A stretch of DNA of 63,044 bases from Methylobacterium oryzihabitans. GTDB lineage: Bacteria; Pseudomonadota; Alphaproteobacteria; Rhizobiales; Beijerinckiaceae. Under the pieces are notes generated by a model. That model had not been told where the DNA came from. It did not search any database and saw only the letters and a program-made list of their open reading frames with translations. The stretch covers positions 1 to 63,044 of the forward strand of contig NZ_SACP01000034.1 in NCBI RefSeq assembly GCF_004004555.2, read 5' to 3'. Position numbers and translations under genes: made by a program. Shown here piece by piece: positions 37,420 to 45,482 of this stretch (position 1 is the stretch's first letter; each line of letters begins with the position of its first letter).

Positions 37420-38298
37420 TCAGCGGAAGCGCCGCGACGCGCGCCAGAGCCGGAACACCCGGCGCCAGCGCGGCAGGTCGATCGCGCTGCGCAGCGGGTC
37501 GGTGCCCGGCCGCTCCATCGCCGCGAGGTAGTCCGGCACCAGGGCGACCGGCAGGTAGGCGGCGCCGGCGGCCGGCGAGATCGTGGCGCGGGCGCCCTCG
37601 AAGGCGTCGAGATGGCGCCGCGCCAGGGCGCGCAGGTCGGCGCAGGCGCCGGCGAGGCCGGGGCCGCCCCGCCCGCTGACCACGTCCTCGCGGGTGACGC
37701 CGTGGGCGGCGAGCACGTCCGCCGGCAGGTAGACCTGACCGCGGCGGGCGTGCCAGGGGAGCGCCCGCAAAAGCCCGGTCACCGCCTGGGCGACGCCGGC
37801 ATGGCCGGCCGCGGCGGCGCCGCCGGGCTCGCCGCCCTCGGCCAGGATCAGCCCCCCGAGGCGGATCAGGACCGAGGCGGTCTCGCCGCAATAGCCCTCC
37901 AGATCGCGCACCGAGGGCATCGGGTCGTCGTAGAGGTCGAACACCCGGGCGTCGACGAGGTCGACCAGGGGCTGGCGCGGCAGGCGCCGGCGCACGATGG
38001 TGTCGTCGAGGGCCGCCGCCACCGGGTTGGCCCGCACGTCGCCGCGCGCCTCGCCCTGGAGCGCGTCGCGCCACCATTGCAGGCGGATCTCGCCGGGCAT
38101 CGGGCTCGACACTGCGTCGCGCACCCGCGCCACCTCCAGGCTGAAGGCGGCGAGCGCGAACAGGTGCGGGCGGTGGGCGGCCGGGGCGAACAGCGTCGCG
38201 AAGTAGCGGTCGGGATCGCCGTCGCGGACCAGCGCCTCGCAATGGGCGTAGGCCCAGTCGGTGCCGTGGCCGGAGGCCGGGTTGCCGCCCTCGCTCAT
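37420..38298 (-). CDS. Squalene/phytoene synthase-family protein, NDUFAF6-like
   Basis: The 292-residue protein has the trans-isoprenyl synthase fold but resembles the NDUFAF6 branch (complex I assembly) rather than true phytoene synthase. Helix one has YFATLFAPAAHRPHLFALAAFSLEVARVRDAVSSPMPGEIRLQWWRDAL, lacking the usual D-x-x-x-D metal motif. The second site region is YCGETASVLIRL. It is the last gene of a leftward block behind secF and the Mth938-like gene. Function in NADH dehydrogenase assembly is inferred from family branch and neighbours. Confidence 0.82.
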   Translation of the reverse strand: MSEGGNPASGHGTDWAYAHCEALVRDGDPDRYFATLFAPAAHRPHLFALAAFSLEVARVRDAVSSPMPGEIRLQWWRDALQGEARGDVRANPVAAALDDTIVRRRLPRQPLVDLVDARVFDLYDDPMPSVRDLEGYCGETASVLIRLGGLILAEGGEPGGAAAAGHAGVAQAVTGLLRALPWHARRGQVYLPADVLAAHGVTREDVVSGRGGPGLAGACADLRALARRHLDAFEGARATISPAAGAAYLPVALVPDYLAAMERPGTDPLRSAIDLPRWRRVFRLWRASRRFR

Positions 38299-38308
38299 CG
38301 CGGGTCCC

Positions 38309-38698
38309 TCACGGCACCGCGATCAGGGCGGCGGCGACCTTGCGGTTCTCGCCCGCCAGGATGTTGTAGGTCTTGGCCGCGGCGCCGGTCTGCATCACGT
38401 CGAGGCCGATGCCGGCGGCCTTGAGGTGGCGCCGCAGCGCCTCGGGCAGGAACGCGATCTCGGCTCCCGTCCCGATCAGCAGCAGGCCGACCTCGCCGCC
38501 CTCGGCCAGCACCGGCGCGAGGCTCGCCGCGGTAATCCCCGCCGGCCCGGTCACGTCCCAGGCGCGGATGCCGGAGGGCAGCGCCAGGATCGAGCCGCGA
38601 TGCGACATGTCGGCGAAGCGGAAGCCGCCGTTGCCGTAGGAATCGATCGGGTGGCGGCCCGGGACGAAGCCGTCGTGGAGGCGCCCGCTCTCGGCCAT
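38309..38698 (-). CDS. Mth938-like domain protein, NDUFAF3 homologue
   Basis: The 129-residue protein contains the Mth938/DUF498 domain: IDSYGNGGFRFADMSHRGSILALPSGIRAWD, then GGEVGLLLIGTGAEIAFLPEALRRHLKAAGIGLDVMQTGAAAKTYNILAGENRKVAAALI. Human NDUFAF3, a complex I assembly factor, is of this family. The ATG at 38698 is preceded by GGCGGAG; a start at 38719 overlapping secF is possible. It lies eight bases after secF and ten before the NDUFAF6-like gene. Confidence 0.88.
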   Translation of the reverse strand: MAESGRLHDGFVPGRHPIDSYGNGGFRFADMSHRGSILALPSGIRAWDVTGPAGITAASLAPVLAEGGEVGLLLIGTGAEIAFLPEALRRHLKAAGIGLDVMQTGAAAKTYNILAGENRKVAAALIAVP

Positions 38699-38705
38699 GC
38701 CGCCG

Positions 38706-39656
38706 CTACTCCGCCGCATGCTTCAGGGCGGCGTCCTCGTCGCGGCCGGGGCTGCGGTTGCTGTGGCCCTGGAGGCCGATATAGATCAGGAACGGCGTCG
38801 AGATGAAGATCGCCGAGTAGGTGCACAGCACCACGCCGACCAGCATCACAACCGAGAAGCCCTTGATCGCCTCGCCGCCGAACAGCACCAGGGCGACGAG
38901 CGACAGGGCGGTCGAGGTCGCGGTCATCACGGTGCGCGACATCGTGGAGTTGATCGACAGGTTGAGCAATTCGACCGTCGGCATGGTCTTGTAGCGACGC
39001 ATCAGCTCGCGGGTGCGGTCGAACACCACCACCGTCTCGTTCAGCGAGTAGCCGACGATGGTGAGGATCGCGGCGATCGAGGTCATGTTGAACTCGATCC
39101 GGGTGATGACGAACAGGCCGACGGTGAGCACGATGTCGTGCAGGGTGCCGACGATGGCGCCGAGCGCCAGCTCGCGCTCGAACCGGAACCACAGGTACAT
39201 CAGCACCGCGACGACCGAGAGCACGACGCCGATCGTGCCCGACTGCACCAGCTCGCCCGAGACGCGCGGACCGACGGTCTCGACCCGCTCGAAGGTGTAG
39301 TCGGCGTCGAAGGCGGCGTGGGCCTTCTGCATCACGAGGGTCTGGCCGGTCTCGCCGCCGGCCTGGAGCGGGAAGCGGACCGAGACCGAGCCCTGGCCGT
39401 ATTCCTGCACCTCGGTCTCGCCGAAGCCGAACCCGTTGGCGGTGTGGCGCACCGCGCCGACATCGGCGGTGGCGCCGGCCTTCGGCCGCAGCTCGACCAG
39501 GGTGCCGCCCTTGAAGTCGATGCCGAAATTGAGGCCGATGGTCACGAACAGGACCACCGTCGCGATCGACAGAGCCGCCGAGAGCGGGAAGCTGAAGCGC
39601 CGCAGGCGCATGAAGTCGAAGTGGGATTCGTCGGGCCAGAGGCGGAGGAGGCGCAT
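38706..39656 (-). CDS. secF: Protein-export membrane protein SecF
   Basis: SecF works with SecD in the Sec translocon, using the proton gradient to finish protein export. The 316-residue protein has six predicted membrane segments. The first is SAALSIATVVLFVTIGLNFGIDFKGGTLVEL with the FGIDFKGG signature at about 40. GYSLNETVVVFDRTRELMRR (about 200-220) is the conserved membrane motif. It is separate from SecD, as in most proteobacteria, and 84 bases downstream of it. Confidence 0.96.
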   Translation of the reverse strand: MRLLRLWPDESHFDFMRLRRFSFPLSAALSIATVVLFVTIGLNFGIDFKGGTLVELRPKAGATADVGAVRHTANGFGFGETEVQEYGQGSVSVRFPLQAGGETGQTLVMQKAHAAFDADYTFERVETVGPRVSGELVQSGTIGVVLSVVAVLMYLWFRFERELALGAIVGTLHDIVLTVGLFVITRIEFNMTSIAAILTIVGYSLNETVVVFDRTRELMRRYKTMPTVELLNLSINSTMSRTVMTATSTALSLVALVLFGGEAIKGFSVVMLVGVVLCTYSAIFISTPFLIYIGLQGHSNRSPGRDEDAALKHAAE

Positions 39657-39740
39657 CGTACTCGGTCCAGGATTCGGGCGGCGCGGGCGGATCGCGATCC
39701 GCCCCGGCGGGCGCCGCCCACCCGGGCGGCACGAGGGTCG

Positions 39741-41348
39741 TCAGATCGGCAGCACCTTCGGCCGGAAGCGCTGGTACCAGAGCGCGATCATCATCCGGGT
39801 GAGCGTCACGGCGGTGATGACGGTGGTCAGGATGCCGAGGATGAACACGACCGCGAAGCCGCGCACCGGGCCCGACCCCATGAAGAACAGGATGATCGCG
39901 GCGATCGCCATGGTCGAGTTCGAGTCGACGATGGTGGCGAAGGCGCGGTCGAACCCGGCCTGGAGCGCGGACGGAATCGAGCGTCCGGCCCGCACCTCCT
40001 CGCGCACGCGCTCGTAGATCAGCACGTTCGAGTCCACCGCCGTGCCGATGGTGAGCACGATGCCGGCGATGCCCGGCAGGGTCATGGTCGCCTCCAGCAC
40101 CGACATCAGGCCGAGGATCAGCCCGACATGGACGAGGAGCGCGATGTTGGCGAACAGGCCGAACACGCCGTAGGTCGCGAACATCAGCACTACGACCAGC
40201 ACCGTCGCCACGATGGTGGCGTTCTTGCCGGCCTCGATCGAGTCGCGGCCGAGGCCCGGGCCGACGGTGCGGCGCTCGATGATGGTGAGCTTGGCCGGAA
40301 GGGCGCCGGCGCGCAGCAGCACCGACAGGTCGTTGGCCTGCTGCACCGTGAACCGGCCCGAGATCTGGCCCTGGCCGCCGGTGATCGGCTGGAGGATGCG
40401 CGGCGCCGACACGACCTCGTTGTCGAGGACGATCGCCATCGGCCGGCCGACATTCTCGCTCGTCGCCTGCCCGAAGCGCTGGGCGCCGCGCAGGTTGAAC
40501 TTGAAGTTGACGATCGGCTCATTCGACTTCGAGTCGAAGCCCGGCTGGGCGTCGGTGAGGTCGGCGCCGTCGGCCATCACCCGGCGCTCGACCGGCACCC
40601 GCTGGCCGTTGGAATCGCGCGACGGCAGCATGTCGACGTCGCCGGACGGGCTGTCGGCGAGCATGCGGAATTCGAGCTTGGCGGTCTTGCCGAGCTGCTC
40701 CTCGAGCCGCTGCGGGTCCTGGAGGCCCGGCACCTGGACGAGGATGCGGTCGGCGCCTTGCTGCTGGATCGACGGCTCGGTGGTGCCGCCGAGATCGACG
40801 CGGCGGCGCACCACCTCGATCGCCTGGGTCACCGCCCGGCGGACCCGGGCGTTGAGGCCGGCATCGGTGAAGTCGAGCCGGATCGTGCCGTTGGGATCTT
40901 CCTTGACGTCGAGGGTGTTGGCGCCGGTCTGGCCCAGCACCGCATCGGTGACCGGCTGCGACAGCGCCCGCAGCTTCGGAAGCGCCCGGGCACGGGCGGC
41001 GGCATCGGCGATGCGCAGTTGCACGCCGCGGGGGGTGAGCTGGATGCCGCCGTCGGCCTGGATCGACTCGGCCCGCAGCGCCCCGCGCACGTCGTCGCGC
41101 AATTGCTGCGCCATGGTGCGGGTGAGGTCGTTGCGGTCGACCTCGAGCACGATCTGCGACCCGCCCTGGAGGTCGAGGCCGAGCACGATGGCGCGGGTGG
41201 GCACGATCCAGGTCGGGAACCAGCCCGGCAGGGACGAGACGAAGGCCTTGCGCTGGTCGGCCGAGAAGAAGCTCGGCACCGCCAGCGTCAGGCCGATCAG
41301 GATCACGGCGAGCGTCGAGACGATCTTCGCGGTGGAGAAACGGAGCAT
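39741..41348 (-). CDS. secD: Protein-export membrane protein SecD
   Basis: The 535-residue partner of SecF. An N-terminal membrane helix (STLAVILIGLTLAVPSFF) is followed by GLDLQGGSQIVLEVD, then the large periplasmic P1 domain with VQVPGLQDPQRLEEQLGKTAKLEF. Five more helices follow, including GIVLTIGTAVDSNVLIYERVREE (the SecD D-x-N-V-L-I-x-E-R motif). Length is usual for the alphaproteobacterial form. Same operon as yajC and secF. Confidence 0.96.
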   Translation of the reverse strand: MLRFSTAKIVSTLAVILIGLTLAVPSFFSADQRKAFVSSLPGWFPTWIVPTRAIVLGLDLQGGSQIVLEVDRNDLTRTMAQQLRDDVRGALRAESIQADGGIQLTPRGVQLRIADAAARARALPKLRALSQPVTDAVLGQTGANTLDVKEDPNGTIRLDFTDAGLNARVRRAVTQAIEVVRRRVDLGGTTEPSIQQQGADRILVQVPGLQDPQRLEEQLGKTAKLEFRMLADSPSGDVDMLPSRDSNGQRVPVERRVMADGADLTDAQPGFDSKSNEPIVNFKFNLRGAQRFGQATSENVGRPMAIVLDNEVVSAPRILQPITGGQGQISGRFTVQQANDLSVLLRAGALPAKLTIIERRTVGPGLGRDSIEAGKNATIVATVLVVVLMFATYGVFGLFANIALLVHVGLILGLMSVLEATMTLPGIAGIVLTIGTAVDSNVLIYERVREEVRAGRSIPSALQAGFDRAFATIVDSNSTMAIAAIILFFMGSGPVRGFAVVFILGILTTVITAVTLTRMMIALWYQRFRPKVLPI

Positions 41349-41401
41349 CGGCGGTCCCGACGTGAGTGCGTGAGGCGGGGGCCGCGCGGCCCCCGGCTGG
41401 A

Positions 41402-41737
41402 TCAGGCGGCCTTGACCGGCTCGCCCTTGGCGCGGACCTCGGCGATCATCCCGCGGACGACCTTCACCCGCACGCCCTCGGCGATCTCGACCTCGATCTC
41501 GCTCGCCTCGTCGGTCACCTTCGACACCCGGCCGAGGATGCCGCCGTTGGTCACCACGGTGTCGCCGCGGCGCACGTTGCGGACCATGTCCTGATGCTGC
41601 TTGGCCTTGCGCTGCTGCGGCCGCAGGATCAGGAAATACATGATGACGAAGATGAGAACGAACGGGACCACCTGCAAGATGACGTCCGTGCCGCTGGCGG
41701 CGGCGCCAGCTCCCTGCGCGAAGGCGGGCGTGATCAC
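41402..41737 (-). CDS. yajC: Preprotein translocase accessory subunit YajC
   Basis: YajC is a small inner-membrane partner of SecDF. The 111-residue product from the GTG at 41737 begins ITPAFAQGAGAAASG. It has one membrane helix, ILQVVPFVLIFVIMYFLILRPQQ, then the conserved RPQQRKAKQHQDMVRNVRRGDTVVTNGGILGRV. The GTG is supported by GGGAG about 11 bases upstream, and an open frame upstream is ignored. First gene of the yajC-secD-secF-Mth938-NDUFAF6-like unit. Confidence 0.93.
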   Translation of the reverse strand: MITPAFAQGAGAAASGTDVILQVVPFVLIFVIMYFLILRPQQRKAKQHQDMVRNVRRGDTVVTNGGILGRVSKVTDEASEIEVEIAEGVRVKVVRGMIAEVRAKGEPVKAA

Positions 41738-41954
41738 TCGTGGGTCTCCCGGAAATGCGAGGACGGGCCGCCCGGGGGCCGGGCCGCCTGTCGTGAAAGC
41801 GCGCGGACTATAGCCAGGGGCGACCCGAAAGCAACGGCGACACCGCCGCCGCATGGCGGGGGCGCACCGGGACCGCTCGCGCGCGCCGGACGCCCGGATT
41901 AAGACGCCCGCGAGCCCGTAAACGTCCGAGACCGGATTCCGACGCCGAGCCGCC

Positions 41955-42860
41955 ATGACCGAGCCCCCTGCCCCGACCCCTTCCCCGACCCCTGCCCCGA
42001 CCGATGACGGCCTGATGCCGGTGCTGCTGCGCATCGCCGCCGCCCTGGAGCGCGCGGCGCCGCCGGCGACGCCGCGGCCGGACCTCGCCGCCGCCGACGC
42101 CTTCGTGTGGCTCGCCGAGGGCCGGCTGCAGCCGGTCCCGAAGGTCAACCGGGTCGAGATCGGCCTCCTGCACGGCATCGACCGGATGCGCGACATCCTG
42201 TTCGACAACACCGAGCGCTTCGCCCGCGGCCTGCCGGCGAACAACGCCCTGCTGTGGGGCGCCCGCGGCATGGGCAAGTCGTCGCTGGTCAAGGCGGTCC
42301 ATGCCGAGATCAACGCCCGGCGCGAGGGCGGCGCGCGGCCCCTGAAGCTGGTCGAGATCCACCGCGAGGACATCGAGGGCCTGCCGGCGCTGATGGGGCT
42401 GCTGCGGCCCGACCCGCACCGCTTCGTGGTGTTCTGCGACGACCTGTCCTTCGACGCCGAGGACACCTCGTACAAGTCGCTGAAGGCGGCGCTCGACGGC
42501 GGCATCGAGGGACGGCCCGACAACGTGCTGTTCTACGCCACCTCGAACCGGCGCCACCTGCTCGCCCGCGAGATGGTCGAGAACGAGCGCTCGACGGCGA
42601 TCAATCCGGGCGAGGCAGTCGAGGAGAAGGTGTCGCTGTCCGACCGGTTCGGCCTGTGGCTCGGCTTCCACAAGTGCAGCCAGGACGAGTACTTGGCGAT
42701 GGTCGACGCCTACGTCGCCCGCCACGGCCTCGCGGTCGAGCCGGCGCGGCTGCGGGCCGAGGCGCTGGAATGGGCGACCACCCGCGGCGCCCGCTCCGGC
42801 CGCACGGCGTTCCAGTTCATCCAGGACCTCGCCGGGCGGCTGGGGCAGCGGCTGGAGTGA
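41955..42860 (+). CDS. AAA-type ATPase of the DUF815 family
   Basis: The 301-residue protein has a Pro-rich N-terminus, then the DUF815 core: LLWGARGMGKSSLVKAVH (Walker A, about 97-115), VVFCDDLSF (Walker B), YKSLKAALDGGIEGRPDNVLFYATSNRRHLLAREM and LSDRFGLWLGFHKCSQDEYL. These are single-domain AAA ATPases, often annotated as near-relatives of DnaA or ClpX loaders; no precise function is known. It is divergent from yajC, which often neighbours it in this group. Confidence 0.9.
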   Translation: MTEPPAPTPSPTPAPTDDGLMPVLLRIAAALERAAPPATPRPDLAAADAFVWLAEGRLQPVPKVNRVEIGLLHGIDRMRDILFDNTERFARGLPANNALLWGARGMGKSSLVKAVHAEINARREGGARPLKLVEIHREDIEGLPALMGLLRPDPHRFVVFCDDLSFDAEDTSYKSLKAALDGGIEGRPDNVLFYATSNRRHLLAREMVENERSTAINPGEAVEEKVSLSDRFGLWLGFHKCSQDEYLAMVDAYVARHGLAVEPARLRAEALEWATTRGARSGRTAFQFIQDLAGRLGQRLE

Positions 42861-42876
42861 AGCTAGTATGCGGGGC

Positions 42877-43071
42877 CAACCCTCCCCCCTTTGCGGGGGA
42901 GGGTGGCGAACGCAGTGAGTGCAGCGGGACGGAGTCCCGCCGAGAGGGGACGCCGCCTCCGGAAATGGCGCGACCCCGGTGACGAGCGCCAACTGAATCA
43001 GCGTCGCGATCCCGTCTCCCGCCCGGCCTCCGCCGGGCACCCTTCCCCGCAGCGGGGGAGGGTTCGGACGT
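42877..43071. repeat. Intergenic inverted-repeat element
   Basis: At 42880-42907 a CCCTCCCCCC...GGGGGAGGG hairpin is formed. A matching CCTTCCCCGC...GCGGGGGAGGG hairpin ends near 43071. Between them lie GACGGAGTCCCGCC and GGCCTCCGCCGGG. The layout, two related GC-rich palindromes filling the gap between convergent genes, is that of a dispersed intergenic repeat that may also act as a bidirectional terminator. Confidence 0.65.
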
Positions 43072-43076
43072 GCCGA

Positions 43077-44165
43077 TCAGGACTCGCCGGCGGCCTTCGG
43101 GAACAGGTCGGTGCCGGGCGTCTCGGTGCCTTCCGGCGCGGCGCCCTCGTAGCGGGTGCGGCGGCGGCGGCGCGGCCGGGGGGCTTCCTCAGCGGCGGCC
43201 TCGGGCTCGGCCGGCGGCGGCGGCGGGGGCGCCTCCTCGACCGGGGCAGGGGCCGGCGCGCGGGCCGGGGTGGTCAGGAAGGCCGGCAGGCCGACCGGCT
43301 CCTCGGCGACCGGCTCGGGACGGGGCTCCTCGCGGCGGCGCTCGCGCCGGTACTCGGAACGACCACCCTCGCGGGGGGGAGCATCGGCGCGGGGCGCGTC
43401 GCGATAGGCGTCCTGGCGCGGCGGCTCGCCGCGGGCGGCGTAATCCTGCCGATCGCCGCGATCGGAACGGTCGCCGCGATCGGAACGGTCGCCGCGATCG
43501 GAACGGTCGCCGCGATCGGGACGGTCGCCGCGATCCTGTCGCTCGGCGCGGTCCTGTTGGCGGTCCTGGCGCGGCGGGCGGTCCTGGCGGTTCTGGAACC
43601 GCTCGCGGCGGTCGCCGCGATCGGGCCGATCCGCACGATCGGGGCGGTCACCGCGATCGGGACGGTCGCCGCGGTCCTGCTGGCGGTCCTGGCGCTCGGG
43701 ACGCTCCTGCTGGCGGTCGAAGCGGGCAGGGCGCGCATCGGGCTCGCCGTAGGGCTGCGGCTGCTGGGCCGGATCGCCGTAATCGTCGCCGGGGCCGTAG
43801 GCGGCGTAGCCGCGGGCATCGCTCTGTGCGGCGTAGCCGTTCGGCTCGCCCTCGTCGCCCTCGTCGCCCTCGTCGTCGAAGGACTGGCGGCCGTAGGTGC
43901 CGCCGTATTGCTGGCGGTACTGCTCGTTGGCGGCGGCGATGATGCGGTAATAGTGCTCGCCGTGCTGGAAATAGTTTTCCGCCATCACCGGGTCGCCGCT
44001 CGCCTGGGCGTCGCGGGCGAGCTGGGCGTACTTGTCGGCGATGTGCTGGGCCGTGCCGCGGATTTTGACGTCGGGGCCGTTCGACTCATAGGAACGGGTG
44101 AGCGGGTTGGGGCCTTTGTTGCTGCGATTGCGGCCACGCATACGCCGGTTCTGGTTTGGTCTCAT
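43077..44165 (-). CDS. DUF4167 domain protein, Arg/Asp-rich
   Basis: The 362-residue protein starts MRPNQNRRMRGRNRSNKGPNPLTRSYESNGPDVKIRGTAQHIADKY, the DUF4167 domain (about 1-80). A long low-complexity tail follows, dominated by repeats of the type DRGDRPDRGDRSD, and a C-terminal Pro/Glu-rich and Arg-rich segment (RRRRTRYEG). This looks like a disordered RNA-binding protein. The start at 44165 is set by the domain; the frame is open upstream. Function unknown. A good promoter is found about 300 bases upstream. Confidence 0.9.
   Translation of the reverse strand: MRPNQNRRMRGRNRSNKGPNPLTRSYESNGPDVKIRGTAQHIADKYAQLARDAQASGDPVMAENYFQHGEHYYRIIAAANEQYRQQYGGTYGRQSFDDEGDEGDEGEPNGYAAQSDARGYAAYGPGDDYGDPAQQPQPYGEPDARPARFDRQQERPERQDRQQDRGDRPDRGDRPDRADRPDRGDRRERFQNRQDRPPRQDRQQDRAERQDRGDRPDRGDRSDRGDRSDRGDRSDRGDRQDYAARGEPPRQDAYRDAPRADAPPREGGRSEYRRERRREEPRPEPVAEEPVGLPAFLTTPARAPAPAPVEEAPPPPPPAEPEAAAEEAPRPRRRRRTRYEGAAPEGTETPGTDLFPKAAGES
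43459..43532. repeat. Short tandem repeat inside the DUF4167 gene
   Basis: About four copies of an 18-base unit (cgatcggaacggtcgccg) occur head to tail, with a second looser cluster near 43,611-43,675. They encode the Arg-Ser-Asp-Arg-Gly-Asp repeats of the tail. The same periodicity keeps a long antisense frame open that is not a gene. Confidence 0.8.
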
Positions 44166-44588
44166 CGGTCTCGACTGACCCTCGTTCGACTCGCTGGCAG
44201 GACGCGCGCTGGACGGACCGGCCGCGTTCTCGTGCGGGCCCTGCCGGGCCGCCCCATGCCGCGACGATGTCCGTGTGCTGTGGTCAACCGCGGGCGCTCG
44301 CGTGTCCGGTCGGCCCGACGCTTGCCAGTTGCGGATGACCGGGCAGACCGTTCGCACGCCCCTGGAAATGCCCGGTGTGACGATCGCCCGAGGTCCGCAC
44401 CCGGTTCGTGGCCCGCGCCTGCGAGCCGGGCCGCCTGACCGGACCGTTCACGATCTGTCGTCCTATATTAGCGACGCGATCGGACGGCGCCAAGTGGAAT
44501 CGCGCGGAGAAATTCTGGAATCGCGCAAGGAACGGCGAAATCGCGTGCGCGAACGCACCAACGACATCAGGAACTTGGGTCCGCCGCC
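44166..44588. other. Long leader and spacer between DUF4167 gene and prmC
   Basis: About 420 bases. The minus-strand promoter at 44465-44493 (separate entry) would give the DUF4167 gene a 5' untranslated region of almost 300 bases. Apart from this I see no gene; a leader RNA structure is possible but not demonstrated. Confidence 0.45.
44465..44493 (-). promoter_or_regulatory. Sigma-70 promoter of the DUF4167 gene
   Basis: On the minus strand TTGGCG (44488-44493) and TAATAT (44465-44470) are spaced by exactly 17 bases. This is the best-matching -35/-10 pair noticed in the window. Confidence 0.65.
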
Positions 44589-45482
44589 TCACCCTGGGTC
44601 CGCGGCGCGCATCGCCACCACCCGGGGATGCCCGGCGAGGTCGCGGCGCACCGCCTCGACGCGCAGGCCCGAGGCCGGCGCCAGGGCGCGCAGGGCCGCC
44701 TCCTGATCGTAGCCGATCTCGACCAGCAGCGCCCCGCCCGGCGCCAGCAGGCCGGGAGCCTGGGCCAGGATCGTCCGGTAGGCGTCGAGCCCGTCGACGC
44801 CGCCGTCGAGGGCGAGGCGCGGATCGTGGTCGCGCACCTCCGGGTCGAGCCCCTCGACGGTCCGGGTCGCGATGTAGGGCGGGTTCGACACCACGACGTC
44901 GAACCGGCCGCCGAGGGCGGCGCCCCAGTCGCCGGCGACGAAGCCGGCGCGGCCGCCGACGCCGTTGCGCCGGGCGTTGTCGCGGGCGAGACGCAGGGCC
45001 GGCGCGGAGCGGTCGGTCCCGAGGCCGGTCGCGCCGGGCCACTCGCTCAGCAGCGCCACCAGCAGGCAGCCCGAGCCGGTGCCGAGGTCGAGGAGCCGCA
45101 CGCCGTCGCCCGGCGGCGGATGGAGCGCCAGGGCCGCCTCGACCACGGTCTCGGTGTCCGGGCGCGGCACCAGGGTGTCGGGGCCGAGGCGGAACGGCAG
45201 GCCCCAGAACTCCCAGGCGCCGAGGATGCGGGCGACCGGCTCGCCGGACGCGCGCCGGGCGAGAGCCGCGTTGAGCGCCGCCGCCCCGGCCTCGCCGACC
45301 GGCACCTCGCCGGCGAGCGCGAGGTCGGCGGCGGTGAGCCCGAGGAGATCGAGGGTGAGGATCCGGGCGTCGAGGGCGGCGGTCGCGATGCCGCGCCCGG
45401 CGAGCCACAGGGCGGCGCGGCGGCCCGCCTCGGCCCGGCCTGTGGCGCCGGCGACGACCGCCTCCGCCGCGGCCTCGCTCAC
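44589..45482 (-). CDS. prmC: Release factor glutamine methyltransferase PrmC
   Basis: PrmC methylates the glutamine of the GGQ motif in release factors. The 297-residue protein has an N-terminal helical domain, then GEPVARILGAWEFWGLPFRLGPDTLVPRPDTE, the SAM-binding LLDLGTGSGCLLVALL (about 128-143) and the catalytic VVSNPPYIA (about 190). Its ATG overlaps the prfA stop by four bases, the classical prfA-prmC coupling of enzyme and substrate. Confidence 0.96.
   Translation of the reverse strand: MSEAAAEAVVAGATGRAEAGRRAALWLAGRGIATAALDARILTLDLLGLTAADLALAGEVPVGEAGAAALNAALARRASGEPVARILGAWEFWGLPFRLGPDTLVPRPDTETVVEAALALHPPPGDGVRLLDLGTGSGCLLVALLSEWPGATGLGTDRSAPALRLARDNARRNGVGGRAGFVAGDWGAALGGRFDVVVSNPPYIATRTVEGLDPEVRDHDPRLALDGGVDGLDAYRTILAQAPGLLAPGGALLVEIGYDQEAALRALAPASGLRVEAVRRDLAGHPRVVAMRAADPG

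Noticed and set aside
38697..41594. Long plus-strand frame opposite secF and secD
   Set aside because: It is a shadow of secD/secF; composition is His/Asp/Arg-rich without domains, while both sense genes are clear.
42891..44438. Plus-strand 515-codon frame rich in AIGTVAAIG repeats
   Set aside because: It is the complement of the 18-base tandem repeats of the DUF4167 gene, whose sense frame has a recognised domain.
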